Of a stretch of DNA of 64,000 bases, positions 42,943 to 52,410 are shown piece by piece. This DNA is from Gemmatimonadota bacterium (lineage in GTDB: Bacteria; Gemmatimonadota; Gemmatimonadetes; Gemmatimonadales; GWC2-71-9): the NCBI GenBank assembly GCA_003222085.1, contig QHUK01000007.1, positions 18,244 through 82,243 of the forward strand, written 5' to 3'. How positions within the stretch are numbered: the stretch's first letter is position 1; each line of letters begins with the position of its first letter. A program made the position numbers and the translations under genes. Below the pieces are notes generated by a model. It searched no databases. It had not been told where the DNA came from and saw only the letters and a program-made list of their open reading frames with translations.

Positions 42943-44378
42943 GGCTCCGTGCGCCACCGGGCGACGGTCGGCAGCTCGCCCCGCAGGTCCATCCGCACGC
43001 CCCGCACCCGGCGGTTCATCCCCTGCACGCCCCGCGCGTGGTAGAGGAACGCGACGGGAAGCGAATCCCGGAACAAGCGCTGTGCCCGCGCGGGATCGGC
43101 GGCGGGACGCATCCCCGCCAGCTCCGTGAGGGTGGTCAAGTAGCCGAGTCCCGGATCGCCCGGCGTGCCGAGCACCGCGGCCGTGAAGTCCCGCTGCCGG
43201 CCGTTCACCCGCGCGAGGAACGCGGTGAGCTCGAGCTGCCGGATCGCGACGTCGAAGCCCACGGCCGCGAGCCGGGCCTGAATCATCTGCTCCAGCGCCG
43301 CCTCGCCGCTCCCGACGGTGAGCAGCTCGAACGCGATGCGCCGGCCGCCGAGCAGCCGCCGCGCGGAGTCGGGATCGGTGGGGACCGGACGCACCGCCAC
43401 GTAACCGGGGACGTCCGGTGGCACGGGGCCATCCGCGACCGCGCCGAAGCCGTACAGGTAGCCGTCGACGATCTCGCGGCGATCGAGCGCGAGCGCGACG
43501 GCGAGCCGCACGCGAGCGTCGTCGAACGGCGGCCGGCGCGTGTTGAAGACGATCCCATACGGAAAAATCACCGGGTAGTCGAGCACCGTGAGTGCGGAGT
43601 CCTTGCGGACGAACGCGGCGTGCGCGGGCTGGATGCCCGCGAAATCGACCTCGCCCGCCGTGAGCGCAGCGAGCTTGGTCGTCGGCTCGTCCACGACGAC
43701 GACGAGGAACCGTTCGAGCGCCGGCGGTCCGCCCAGAATGGCTGGGAAGTCCGGATTGGCGGCGAATACCCAGCGGCGGCCCGGCTCGTGCGCCACGAAG
43801 CGGAACGGGCCGTTTCCGACCGGATGGTCGTTCCAGGCGGCGCGCCGCAGCTCCGAGCGGGGAACCGAGTCGAGCAGGCGAGCGGGGAGGATGGCCAAAT
43901 CGGTGAGGACGTCCGGCATCGCGTCCTGGGAATGGGCGAACCGAATGACGACCGTGGAATCGTTGGGGTCATTGACGAACGCCACGTCCGCGAAATCGTT
44001 TAGCCGCGGATACCCGGTCGCCGCGTCTCTCGCTGCCGAGAGGGTCCACGCGACGTCGCGGGCCGTCGTTGGCACGCCGTCGCTCCAGCGCACGCCCGGC
44101 TGCAGTCGGAACGTGAGACTCTTGCGGTCTTCCGACCACGTCCACACGCGCGCGAGGTAGGGCCGGGGCACGAGCGCCGAGTCGTAGCGAACCAGCGTGG
44201 TGAGCAGGACGTAGCGCTCCACCTGCTTGGCGAGCGGGTGCACGGTGAGCAGCGGGTTCACGCTCTGAAGGTCCGCCCCCGAAGCGTAGACCACGGTTCG
44301 ACCCCGGTGTGCGGCCCCCGAGCCGCACGCCGCGATCACCGCCCCCCCGGTCACCAGCCAAAGCGCTCGTCGCCGCAC
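42939..44378 (-). CDS. ABC transporter solute-binding lipoprotein, family 5
   Basis: 479 residues. Lipobox VIAAC (Cys18), then a family 5 (DppA/OppA) fold: ADLQSVNPLL, the signature region LTFRLQPGVRWSDGVPTTARDVAWTL, and NTRRPPFDDARVRLAVALALDR. Members bind peptides, nickel, heme or, in some bacteria, oligosaccharides. Co-transcription with a sugar kinase and a polysaccharide lyase favours oligosaccharides (inference). The two permeases are encoded divergently 45 bases away. No ATPase gene is in the window. Confidence 0.88.
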   Translation of the reverse strand: MRRRALWLVTGGAVIAACGSGAAHRGRTVVYASGADLQSVNPLLTVHPLAKQVERYVLLTTLVRYDSALVPRPYLARVWTWSEDRKSLTFRLQPGVRWSDGVPTTARDVAWTLSAARDAATGYPRLNDFADVAFVNDPNDSTVVIRFAHSQDAMPDVLTDLAILPARLLDSVPRSELRRAAWNDHPVGNGPFRFVAHEPGRRWVFAANPDFPAILGGPPALERFLVVVVDEPTTKLAALTAGEVDFAGIQPAHAAFVRKDSALTVLDYPVIFPYGIVFNTRRPPFDDARVRLAVALALDRREIVDGYLYGFGAVADGPVPPDVPGYVAVRPVPTDPDSARRLLGGRRIAFELLTVGSGEAALEQMIQARLAAVGFDVAIRQLELTAFLARVNGRQRDFTAAVLGTPGDPGLGYLTTLTELAGMRPAADPARAQRLFRDSLPVAFLYHARGVQGMNRRVRGVRMDLRGELPTVARWRTEP

Positions 44379-44423
44379 GCCCGGATTCTAGCGGGGCCCC
44401 GCGGGTCGCGCGAGATTCGGCGC

Positions 44424-45398
44424 ATGCTCGCGCACCTCGGGACCCGGACCCTGGCCGGCGCCGTCGTGGTCGCCGGGGTCGTCTCCCTGACGTTCCTGCT
44501 GATGCGGCTGGCACCAGGAGATCCCGTGGCGCGTCTGCTGGGGCCGACCGCGACCCCGGCGCAGCTCGCGATCCAGCGCCGCGTCCTTGGCCTCGACCGG
44601 CCCCTCGCCGCGCAATATGCGATCTGGCTCGGCCGGTTTGTTCGCGGGGACTGGGGCCGGAGCATCGCCACCGGGCGCCCCGTGCGCGCGCTGCTCGGCG
44701 ATGCGGTGCCCGCGACGCTGGCGCTCGTGGGCACGTCCCTCGTCCTGAGCTACCTGCTCGGCCTCGCCGTCGGGGCCTGGCAGGCGGGCGCGGGCCCACG
44801 CATCGACACGGCGCTCTCCATCACCACCGTCACGCTGTTCGCGCTGCCGGGATACTGGCTCGGCCTCATGCTCGTGATGGCGTTCACGTACTGGGCACAC
44901 TGGCTCCCCGCATTCGGCGCCGCCGGGCTGGACGCCGACGGGCTCACTCTCTCAAGCCGCCTCGCCGACCGGCTCCGGCACTTCGCGCTGCCGCTCGCCA
45001 CCCTCACGCTGATCGGTGTGGGCGGCGCGGCGCGGTTCGTGCGCGGCGCGATGCGCGACGTCATGAGCCAGCCGTTCGTGAGAACGGCGGAGGCCAAGGG
45101 ATTGACGGCGTTCCAGGTTACACGACGCCACGTCGCAAGAAATGCTTCGATCCCGATCATCACGCTGATCGGTCTGTCGTTGCCCGCGCTGTTCTCGGGT
45201 GCGGTGTTCGTGGAAGCCGTGTTCGCCTGGCCCGGCGTGGGGCGTCGTCTGGTGGAGGCGGTCCAGGCCCGCGATTACCCGGTGGTCATGGCGGCCACCG
45301 CGGTGACGGCCGTCCTGGTCGTCACGGGGAACCTGCTGACCGACCTGGGCGTCGCGTGGATCGACCCGCGCGTGCGGAACGGAACACGGGAATCGTGA
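44424..45398 (+). CDS. Dpp/Opp-type ABC permease, first subunit
   Basis: 324 residues, six membrane helices. FLLMRLAPGDPV at the start and the EAKGLTAFQVTRRHVARNA coupling loop are typical of DppB-type permeases. The frame is open further upstream through the divergent SBP gene; ATG 44424 gives the normal N-terminus. Confidence 0.9.
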   Translation: MLAHLGTRTLAGAVVVAGVVSLTFLLMRLAPGDPVARLLGPTATPAQLAIQRRVLGLDRPLAAQYAIWLGRFVRGDWGRSIATGRPVRALLGDAVPATLALVGTSLVLSYLLGLAVGAWQAGAGPRIDTALSITTVTLFALPGYWLGLMLVMAFTYWAHWLPAFGAAGLDADGLTLSSRLADRLRHFALPLATLTLIGVGGAARFVRGAMRDVMSQPFVRTAEAKGLTAFQVTRRHVARNASIPIITLIGLSLPALFSGAVFVEAVFAWPGVGRRLVEAVQARDYPVVMAATAVTAVLVVTGNLLTDLGVAWIDPRVRNGTRES

Positions 45399-46249
45399 AA
45401 CGGCTGCTGCGGGACCGCAGGGCGGCGTTTGGCATCGGCGTGCTCGTGATCGTCGCCGGCGCCGCGCTCGCGGGGCCGCTCGTCTCGACCGGCCGACCGA
45501 CGCTGCAGCGTGACGTCGTGGCGACGCGATTCCTGCGGCCGCTCGCCACCGACCACTCCGGTAGTTTTCATCCGCTCGGCACCGACCGCTTCGGCCGCGA
45601 CGTGTGGACGCGGCTGGTTTACGGCGCGCGCGTCTCGCTCGCCGTGGGGGGGCTCGCCGTCCTGCTGTCGGTCGTGATCGGCGTACTGGTGGGTGGAGCC
45701 GCAGGGTTCTGGCCGGGCCCCGTGCGCACATCGCTGCTCGCGGTCACGGACTTCGTCCTCGCGCTCCCACGCGTCGTCCTGCTGCTGTTGCTCGCGGCCA
45801 TGGCCCGGCCGAGCGCCGGGCTGGTGATCGTGGTCCTGGGACTCACCGGCTGGATGTCGGTCGCGCGGCTGGTGCACGGGGAGGTGCGCTCACTCGCGGT
45901 CCGCCCGTTCGTCGAAGGAGCCGTCGCGCTCGGATTGCCGCGGGGTCGCGTGCTCGTGCGGCACGTCCTTCCCAACGCCCTCACACCGGTGATCGTCTCG
46001 GCGGCGCTCGGCCTCGGGAACGCCATCATGCTCGAAGCCGGCCTGTCGTTCCTGGGGCTGGGGGTCCAGCCGCCTACGCCGTCGTGGGGCAATATGATCG
46101 CGTCGGGACGGGATACGCTCGTCAATGCGCCATGGGTGGCGGCGGCACCGGGAATCGCGCTGGTCCTCGTGGTCGTGGCATGCACGCTTTTGGGAGATGC
46201 GCTCCAGGATGCCCTCAATCCCGCAACGAGGTATCAGACGGCGAGGTAG
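45395..46249 (+). CDS. Dpp/Opp-type ABC permease, second subunit
   Basis: 284 residues from a GTG overlapping the previous stop (GTGA). DppC-type: HPLGTDRFGRDVWTRLVYGAR at the start, the coupling loop VEGAVALGLPRGRVLVRHVLPNA and GLSFLGLGVQPPTPSWGNMI. Works with the previous permease and the family 5 binding protein. Confidence 0.92.
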   Translation: MKRLLRDRRAAFGIGVLVIVAGAALAGPLVSTGRPTLQRDVVATRFLRPLATDHSGSFHPLGTDRFGRDVWTRLVYGARVSLAVGGLAVLLSVVIGVLVGGAAGFWPGPVRTSLLAVTDFVLALPRVVLLLLLAAMARPSAGLVIVVLGLTGWMSVARLVHGEVRSLAVRPFVEGAVALGLPRGRVLVRHVLPNALTPVIVSAALGLGNAIMLEAGLSFLGLGVQPPTPSWGNMIASGRDTLVNAPWVAAAPGIALVLVVVACTLLGDALQDALNPATRYQTAR

Positions 46250-46261
46250 ACGCCGAACCGT

Positions 46262-46918
46262 CTACTCCCCTAGGCTTCGGAGCACCGCCTCGTTCAACTC
46301 GTGCCCGCCCTCGAACGGGACCTCCCTGTACGGAATCCCGTGCTGGCGTAAGCGAGCCGTCGTCGTCTGGACGATCTTAGCCGTGATGTACTCGTCCGAG
46401 CGACCGTAGACGAGCGTCAGGTGCGCAGCCTGCAACCGACTCACGACCGTGTCGACGGTGAGGTCGAGATCGGGTGGAAACTCGCCGCCCCACAAGGTGA
46501 GACGGTCGATCTTAGCCTTCCCCATCGCGACCCAGCGGCTGGCCGTGGCGGCTCCCTGGGAATACCCCAACGCGTGCACGGTCACGCGCGCGCGATCGAG
46601 CGACCGGAAGACGTCCGCGGACACCGCATCGAGGTACGGCACGTAGTCGTCGATCTCGGCGAGGCGATCCTCCCGCGTCATCCAGCTCGCGCCGACGCGC
46701 CGCTCCGCGGGGCTCTCGCTCAGATAGAAACGGGACAGCCCCTCCGGCGCCACGAGATAGCGCCGCCCGTCGTCGAGCACGCGCAGCTTTTCCAGGAATC
46801 GCGCCGCGAGCTGGCCGTATCCGTGGCAGGCGAACCAGACCTCTGCCACCCCGCGCGAGCTACTGCCCAGCGTGAAGTATCGCGCCGTGCGATTCACCGA
46901 TAGGTGATGTTCCTGCAC
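46262..46918 (-). CDS. Alpha/beta hydrolase, phospholipase/carboxylesterase-like
   Basis: 218 residues from GTG 46918, which has GGGGAGG three bases upstream; upstream sequence in frame is repeat C. Catalytic triad: Ser in GYSQGAA, Asp in GRSDEYI and His in GGHEL near the end, with WFACHGYGQLAARF as oxyanion strand. No signal peptide, so it acts in the cytoplasm. Family members hydrolyse carboxyl or acyl esters; removal of ester groups from imported sugars is a reasonable guess. It faces the permease genes tail to tail with 12 bases between. Confidence 0.78.
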   Translation of the reverse strand: MQEHHLSVNRTARYFTLGSSSRGVAEVWFACHGYGQLAARFLEKLRVLDDGRRYLVAPEGLSRFYLSESPAERRVGASWMTREDRLAEIDDYVPYLDAVSADVFRSLDRARVTVHALGYSQGAATASRWVAMGKAKIDRLTLWGGEFPPDLDLTVDTVVSRLQAAHLTLVYGRSDEYITAKIVQTTTARLRQHGIPYREVPFEGGHELNEAVLRSLGE

Positions 46919-46931
46919 ACATGCCTCCCCA

Positions 46932-47034
46932 CAACGCGGAACGTGGAAGTCGGAACGCGGAACACAGAGGCCACGTTCGTTCGCCCCGACCCCTCGCGGC
47001 TCTGTTCGGCGTTCCACCTTCCGACTTCCGCGTT
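46932..47034. repeat. Inverted-repeat element of GGAACGC units, copy C
   Basis: Left arm 46932-46969 (AACGCGGAACGTGGAAGTCG...) and right arm 47000-47034 (CTCTGTTCGGCGTTCC...CGCGTT) are imperfect reverse complements around a ~30-base loop. The element fills the space between the hydrolase and GH38 genes; the right arm reaches the GH38 stop codon. Confidence 0.72.
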
Positions 47035-49673
47035 TAGGTCACCAAGATCGTCACCACTTCGTGCGGCTCGGCCACGAACCGCACCGTTTTGCCCCGCCCC
47101 TCGAGCACCAGGGCCACCGATTCGCGCTCGTCGGCACGCACCCGATGGGCACTCTTCACGGTCTCACCGAATCGCCACGCCCCCGCCGCCTTCCGATCGG
47201 TCGCGTTGTAGCACCGCAGCACCAGCGGGGAGCCTTGCTGGGCAGGCTTCACGGCCGACAGCACGAGCCCCGATCCTTCGAGCGTAATGTCGACCGGCGC
47301 GGGGGCGAGCTGCGCCGCGTCACGCAGCCAGAACCCGCGCAGCGGCAGGAACGCGTCTTCCCAGAGCGAGGGGAGCGCGTCGCCGCGCTCCAACTCGGCT
47401 TGTGACACCGGCGCGACCGCCAGCTCCACCCGACTCGACCCCGGGCACTGTGCGAGCGGTGTGGCTACGGACCAGCCCGCGTGGCCCGGTCGAGTCGGCA
47501 GATCGCTCCGGGACAGCTCGCCCACCGCGCGCAGCAGCGTGACCAGCAGATCCCCCCGAGGGGTCCACTCGTACTCGAAGAAGCCCGGCGCGAACACCGC
47601 GAGCCCGCGCGCCCCGGACACCGCGGCCACGAATCCGTGCGCCGGGGCCGTGCGGACCGGCGTCTCGAGCGGGTAGTCGGCGGGATCGATGGCGACCGGC
47701 GGCCGCGCCACGGCGCCGAACGCCGTCCCCGCGACGGCGCTCGCGCCCGCGAGGCCCGTGGGCAACCGCGCGCGCACCCGGTGCCAGGGCGCTCGATTGT
47801 CCACGTCGATGATGCATCGGACCATCGGACTATCTGCGTACAGGATGACGACGAGCCGGATCCCGACGCGTCGCCGGATCTCGAATCGAGCTTCGAAGGC
47901 CGCCACGAGCGGCCCGGCGGCGAGGCGCCGGACCTTGATCGGACCGGAGGCGCGCCCGAGCCGGTCGCCGGTCGGCGGGCAATAGCTGTACGTATCGCCC
48001 GCGTCGCCGCCGTCTTCGATGCGAAGCAGGTCCGCGAAGCGCTGTCCCGAGCGCCGGTCGTGCAGCGCGAGCCCTCCGGTGGGCTCGAGCGCGACCTCGA
48101 TCCAATGGTTGAGGAGGGAGCGCCCCTTGACCAGCGCGCCCTCGGCCGCAGGCCGGGCACCGCCGGCCGCGGTCGCACCGACCGTCAGACCCGCGCTGGC
48201 CAACCCCAGCCCTGGCACGCTCGGCGCGCGGAACGCGATGCGCACCTCGTCCACCTCGTCCTGGTCCGGGTAGTGGTGCGCCGCGTCGAGCCGCTCCGTC
48301 CCGACGCGTCGGTCGAGCACCTGCACGGGAACCGTGTGGCCGTCCGAGGTGACGAGGGCAAACGGCCGGTAGCCCTGTCCGTGCCGCGGGACGCGCTCCC
48401 CAGCCGGACCGACCGGCACGTCGCGCCGGAACAGGGTGACGTCGGCGATCATGACCCCGCGGCGAGGACGCGCCGCGGGATTCCAGAGCACGAGCGTCGG
48501 CGACGGCGGCGCGGCGAGGCTGCGTGCCGCGTCGGGATCGTGGTGGACGAGGTCGCGCACGCTACCCCGCACGACCTCCCCCACCAGCGCCTCGACGCTC
48601 GTGAGCCGCGACTCGACCGCGCGCGCGACGTCGTCGCTGGCACAGCCACCGATGGCATCATGGAACTGGCTGCGCACCAACGCCCGCCACGCGAGCTCGA
48701 GCACCGGCCGCCGGTCGCGTCCTCCCGCGCGCCGCGCCAGCGCCGCGAGGGGCTCGGCCAGCCGCCCCAGCGCGAGCTCGGCCGCGGAGTAGCGTCGCTT
48801 GAGCGGCGCGCGCGTCCCATGTACGCCCTGAAGCGTCCACGCGTACCGGTAGGACCAGCGCAGCTCTCCGGCCAGGGGCGCCGGCTTCGCGCCGTCCACG
48901 GCGGCCTGGAAGAATTCGTCGAGCCGCGAGACGCGGAACGCGCTCTGCGGGTCGAGCTCCGCGAGCAGGTCGCGGAGCCGCGGCACGTCCGGGTGGGCGG
49001 CGTGGTGATCGGCGCCGATGAACACGGGGATATGTTTGCCGGTCGCGCGCTGGACCAGCGGGCCGCGCACCGGCGCCCAGGCGGCGAACAGGCGCTCGGC
49101 GTCGGCGGGCAACGCAGCTCCGATTTCGTACCCCGCGCGTGGCAGGTGCCACAACACGACCTCCTTCTCGTCGAGCCCGCGCCACCGGTACAGGTCCCGC
49201 TCCTGCCCCGCCTCGCCCCCCAGGCCGCGCCAGACGACGCCGTACCGGATCCCGAACTCGCGCGCCAGCGTGGGCCAGGCGGGGGGATGCCCGAACGCGT
49301 CGGGCGAGTACAGCACGTCGAGGCGTCCGCCCAATCGCTCCGCGTCCGCAGCGCCGAGCAGCAGGTTGCGCACCAGCCCTTCGCCGGAGGGGATCTGCTC
49401 ATCGGGGAGCACGTACCACGGGCCCACCTGCAGCCGGCCCGTTTTCACCAGCGTCCGGACGTCGCCCTCACGGTCCGGGCGGACGCGCAGGTAGTCCTCG
49501 ACGAGCACCGTCTGCCCGTCGAGCAAGAAGCTGCGGTACGCCGGGTCGGCCTGCAGCCGCTCGATCAGATCGTCCATGACGCCGACGAAGCGGGCCTGGA
49601 GCGCGGCGCGAGGCAGGTACCATTCGCGGTCCCAGTGGGTGTGGGGAATAAGATGAAAGATCAGGCCGGTCAT
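47034..49673 (-). CDS. Glycoside hydrolase family 38 alpha-mannosidase
   Basis: 879 residues from ATG 49673; the frame runs on to 50159 only under the divergent gene. HTHWDREWY (11-19) supplies zinc ligands, LYSPDAFGHPP holds the nucleophile Asp125, and RSQFHDAIGGCA a further zinc His. A three-domain GH38 layout fills the normal length. It releases alpha-linked mannose from glycans. No export signal, so the substrate must be imported. It shares the locus with a family 5 importer, sugar kinase and lyase. Confidence 0.9.
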   Translation of the reverse strand: MTGLIFHLIPHTHWDREWYLPRAALQARFVGVMDDLIERLQADPAYRSFLLDGQTVLVEDYLRVRPDREGDVRTLVKTGRLQVGPWYVLPDEQIPSGEGLVRNLLLGAADAERLGGRLDVLYSPDAFGHPPAWPTLAREFGIRYGVVWRGLGGEAGQERDLYRWRGLDEKEVVLWHLPRAGYEIGAALPADAERLFAAWAPVRGPLVQRATGKHIPVFIGADHHAAHPDVPRLRDLLAELDPQSAFRVSRLDEFFQAAVDGAKPAPLAGELRWSYRYAWTLQGVHGTRAPLKRRYSAAELALGRLAEPLAALARRAGGRDRRPVLELAWRALVRSQFHDAIGGCASDDVARAVESRLTSVEALVGEVVRGSVRDLVHHDPDAARSLAAPPSPTLVLWNPAARPRRGVMIADVTLFRRDVPVGPAGERVPRHGQGYRPFALVTSDGHTVPVQVLDRRVGTERLDAAHHYPDQDEVDEVRIAFRAPSVPGLGLASAGLTVGATAAGGARPAAEGALVKGRSLLNHWIEVALEPTGGLALHDRRSGQRFADLLRIEDGGDAGDTYSYCPPTGDRLGRASGPIKVRRLAAGPLVAAFEARFEIRRRVGIRLVVILYADSPMVRCIIDVDNRAPWHRVRARLPTGLAGASAVAGTAFGAVARPPVAIDPADYPLETPVRTAPAHGFVAAVSGARGLAVFAPGFFEYEWTPRGDLLVTLLRAVGELSRSDLPTRPGHAGWSVATPLAQCPGSSRVELAVAPVSQAELERGDALPSLWEDAFLPLRGFWLRDAAQLAPAPVDITLEGSGLVLSAVKPAQQGSPLVLRCYNATDRKAAGAWRFGETVKSAHRVRADERESVALVLEGRGKTVRFVAEPHEVVTILVT

Positions 49674-49728
49674 GGCGCCTAAGGCTAAAGGGATGCCGGC
49701 GGTCCCGCGAGCGCCCATATTCCGGCTC

Positions 49729-52080
49729 ATGCTCAAGCGCTCCCTGCTCGCGCTGCCCGCCATCGCCGGTGCGGCGCTCCTCGCCACCCGTCTCGTCCCG
49801 GGCTCGTTGCCGGACGGGTCCACGCTCCTCCCCAGCGGCTGGCGTATCCGTCCCGCCGGACGTGTCGTCCCCGTCGGCACGCTGCCCTTGAATCTCGTGA
49901 CGCTCTCCGATGGATCCGTGATCGTCACCAACGACGGGTACGGGCAGAATAGTCTGATGCGCATCGACCCCGTGCGCGCCCGTGTCGTGTGGCGCGTGCC
50001 GCTGCCCGCGGCGTGGCTCGGCCTGGCCCGCACCGGCCGGGACTGGCGCGACACGGTGTGGGCGAGCGGCGGCCCGACGAACCGCGTGTATCGCTTCGCG
50101 TGGCAGGGCGGCGCGGCGTGGCTCCGGGACAGCATGGCGCTCGCGGACTCCGGCGCCAAGGTCTACCCGGCCGGCCTCGCCCTCCTGCCGCGGCAGGGCC
50201 TGGTGGCAGTGGTGGGCAACCTGAGCGATTCGGTCTACTTCATCGACACGGCGACGCTCGAGCGCCGTGGAGCGGTCGCGGTCGGCCACCGACCCTACAC
50301 CACCGTCACGGACGGGAGCAGCCTCTATGTCAGCGACTGGGGTGACTCGACCGTTTCCGTCATCGACCTGTCCGTCAGCCCGCCGGTCCGCCGGTCCGCC
50401 CTCTTCGTCGGACCCCATCCCTCCGCCCTTGTCCTGCACGGGTCGGAACTGCTCGTCGCGCTCGCGGGGGCGAACGGTGTAGCGCGCGTCGATCTCGCGA
50501 CGGGCCACGTTCGCGAGCAGCTCTCCGTCTCGCTCGCGCCGAACGCTCCCCCGGGGAGCGATCCCAACGCGCTCGCCCTGTCCCCCGACGGGCACACGCT
50601 GTACGTCGCCATGGCCGGGAGCAACGCGGTGGCCGTGGTGCGGCTCGGTGCGAAGGCGATGCGCGTCGCCGGCCTCATCCCGGCCGGGTGGTATCCCACC
50701 GCCCTCGCCGCGTCCGCGGACGGGCGCACCCTCTATGTCGCGAATGGCAAGGGCAACGGCTCGGGCGCGAACGCGGACGGAACCTACATCGGGAACGTCA
50801 TTGCCGGTTCCGTGTCCATCATCCCCGTCCCCGACTCGGCAGGGCTCAGGCGATACACCAGTCAGGTGTACGCCTTGAGTCCGTTTTCGAACGCGCGACT
50901 GCGTCCGACGATCCGACCCTCCGAGCGTCCGCCCGAGCTGAAGCACGTGGTCTACATCATCCGGGAGAACCGGACCTACGACCAGGTGCTCGGCGATGTC
51001 GCGCGCGGCAACGGCGATGCGCGCCTGGCGATCTTCGACAACGGCGTCACCCCCAACGCGCACGCGATCGCCCGTCGCTGGGTGCTGTTCGACAATTTCT
51101 ACGTGAACGGCGAGGTCTCGGCCGACGGCCACGAGTGGACCGACCGGGGGTTGGCGAGCGACTACAACGAGAAGACGTGGCCTCAGATCTATTCGAATCG
51201 GCGCGCGTGGGATCTGACGAGCGGAGAAGATCTGGCCAATCCCGGCGGCGCCTACCTGTGGGACGCGGCGCTGCGGCACGGCCTGTGGGTGGTGAATTTC
51301 GGCGAGATGACCGAGTCGGACGAGGGCGATTCCGCCGCTGCTCGACCCGTGCGCACGAACATTCCCGGACTGAAGGACATTACGGTCACGAACTACCCGG
51401 GCTTCGTGCTCTCCGTCGCCGACACGACCCGGGCTCGGCTGTTCGGCGACTCGGTCGCGAGCTGGGACCTCCAAGGCCGCTTCCCGGATCTCACGATCCT
51501 GTGGCTGCCGCGCGACCATACCCTCGGCCGCCAGGCCTCACGACCCACGCCGCGGGCCATGGTGGCCGACAACGATCTGGCGCTCGGGCTCATCGTAGAA
51601 CGTCTGTCGGAGTCTCCCGCGTGGCCATCGCTCGCGGCCTTCGTCCTCGAAGACGATGCGCAGAATGGGCCGGACCACGTGGACGCGCACCGCTCCGTCC
51701 TGCTGGTCGCTTCTCCCTATGCCCGCCGTGACGCGGTCGACAGCACGTTCTACACGACCGCGTCCGTCCTGCGTACCATTGAGGAGATCCTCGGCCTCGC
51801 GCCACTCAGCCAGTACGACGCCGCAGCCACGCCTCTGTGGAGCGCCTTCATGTGGCGCCCGGACTCGACGACGTTCTCGCATTTACCGAGCACGTGGCCC
51901 CTCACCGAACTCAACCCCAGCGCCTTCCGCTCCCGGATCCCCGTCAGTGACCTGGCCGAGGCGGATGAAGCGGACGAGATGGAGTTGAATCGCGAGATCT
52001 GGGAGAGCGTGCACCCGGGGTCGGCACCGCCGCCCGTCCGACAATCGTGGGTCATCGGTGAGCGACGTACCGCGAGGTGA
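49729..52080 (+). CDS. Exported YVTN-type beta-propeller phosphoesterase
   Basis: 783 residues from ATG 49729 (MLKRSLLALPAIAGAALL, signal peptide or anchor); ATG 49693 is an alternative that leaves only 19 bases to the divergent GH38 gene. Residues ~40-390 are a seven-bladed YVTN-like propeller (TLYVAMAGSNAVAVVRLG, TLYVANGKGNG). Then comes a phosphoesterase domain of the phospholipase C / acid phosphatase group: VVYIIRENRTYDQVLGD, NFYVNGEVSADGHEW, FVLEDDAQNGPDHVDAHRS. Such fusions are periplasmic or extracellular phosphatases or phospholipases. Confidence 0.83.
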   Translation: MLKRSLLALPAIAGAALLATRLVPGSLPDGSTLLPSGWRIRPAGRVVPVGTLPLNLVTLSDGSVIVTNDGYGQNSLMRIDPVRARVVWRVPLPAAWLGLARTGRDWRDTVWASGGPTNRVYRFAWQGGAAWLRDSMALADSGAKVYPAGLALLPRQGLVAVVGNLSDSVYFIDTATLERRGAVAVGHRPYTTVTDGSSLYVSDWGDSTVSVIDLSVSPPVRRSALFVGPHPSALVLHGSELLVALAGANGVARVDLATGHVREQLSVSLAPNAPPGSDPNALALSPDGHTLYVAMAGSNAVAVVRLGAKAMRVAGLIPAGWYPTALAASADGRTLYVANGKGNGSGANADGTYIGNVIAGSVSIIPVPDSAGLRRYTSQVYALSPFSNARLRPTIRPSERPPELKHVVYIIRENRTYDQVLGDVARGNGDARLAIFDNGVTPNAHAIARRWVLFDNFYVNGEVSADGHEWTDRGLASDYNEKTWPQIYSNRRAWDLTSGEDLANPGGAYLWDAALRHGLWVVNFGEMTESDEGDSAAARPVRTNIPGLKDITVTNYPGFVLSVADTTRARLFGDSVASWDLQGRFPDLTILWLPRDHTLGRQASRPTPRAMVADNDLALGLIVERLSESPAWPSLAAFVLEDDAQNGPDHVDAHRSVLLVASPYARRDAVDSTFYTTASVLRTIEEILGLAPLSQYDAAATPLWSAFMWRPDSTTFSHLPSTWPLTELNPSAFRSRIPVSDLAEADEADEMELNREIWESVHPGSAPPPVRQSWVIGERRTAR

Positions 52081-52410
52081 TCGGGCTCAGGACCGCACCG
52101 TAGGGCTAAACAGATAAAGAGCGGGTAACTGTCGATCAGGTAACGTCGTGACGCGCGTCACGTAAGCAGGTTGATGCGGTTGCGCGGCGGTACTGTCCCA
52201 CGCCAGCAGCAGCCTCGAGCGAGCGGCCGACGCTCCGGCCGGACTGCTGCACTTCAGCAGCACATCCTTCGCCTAATCGTTACACGGCTTTCCGTCCTTG
52301 CGCCGTGCGGTTCGCGCAGTTCGGCTTGCCCGCCTGCATACGGCATGCCGCTTGCGGGTTTGCGGCCAGCTTGGATCGTCGCTCGCACCTTCACACGCCC
52401 TAGGAGTGCC
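52081..52410. other. 330-base intergenic region upstream of the glycan operon
   Basis: It holds a 16-base perfect palindrome (52147-52162) and several small GC hairpins around 52190-52265. The frame of the next gene is open here, but the encoded text is low-quality Arg/Pro-rich sequence and the ribosome site lies at 52401-52405, so I take it as untranslated leader plus promoter. No known riboswitch was recognised. Confidence 0.5.
52147..52162. promoter_or_regulatory. Second CRP-type palindrome
   Basis: CGTGACGCGCGTCACG is an exact palindrome with GTGA-N6-TCAC, the core shared with the site at 8530-8547 (GTGA-ACGCGT-TCAC). It lies ~250 bases upstream of the start of the glycan operon. Confidence 0.45.

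Noticed and set aside
47481..49682. 733-residue plus-strand frame opposite the GH38 gene
   Set aside because: GH38 has exact catalytic motifs on the other strand; the frame is a GC-skew artefact with no domain.
52171..52410. N-terminal extension of the GH-GT2 fusion
   Set aside because: The frame is open but the text is not protein-like, and AGGAG sits before ATG 52411.
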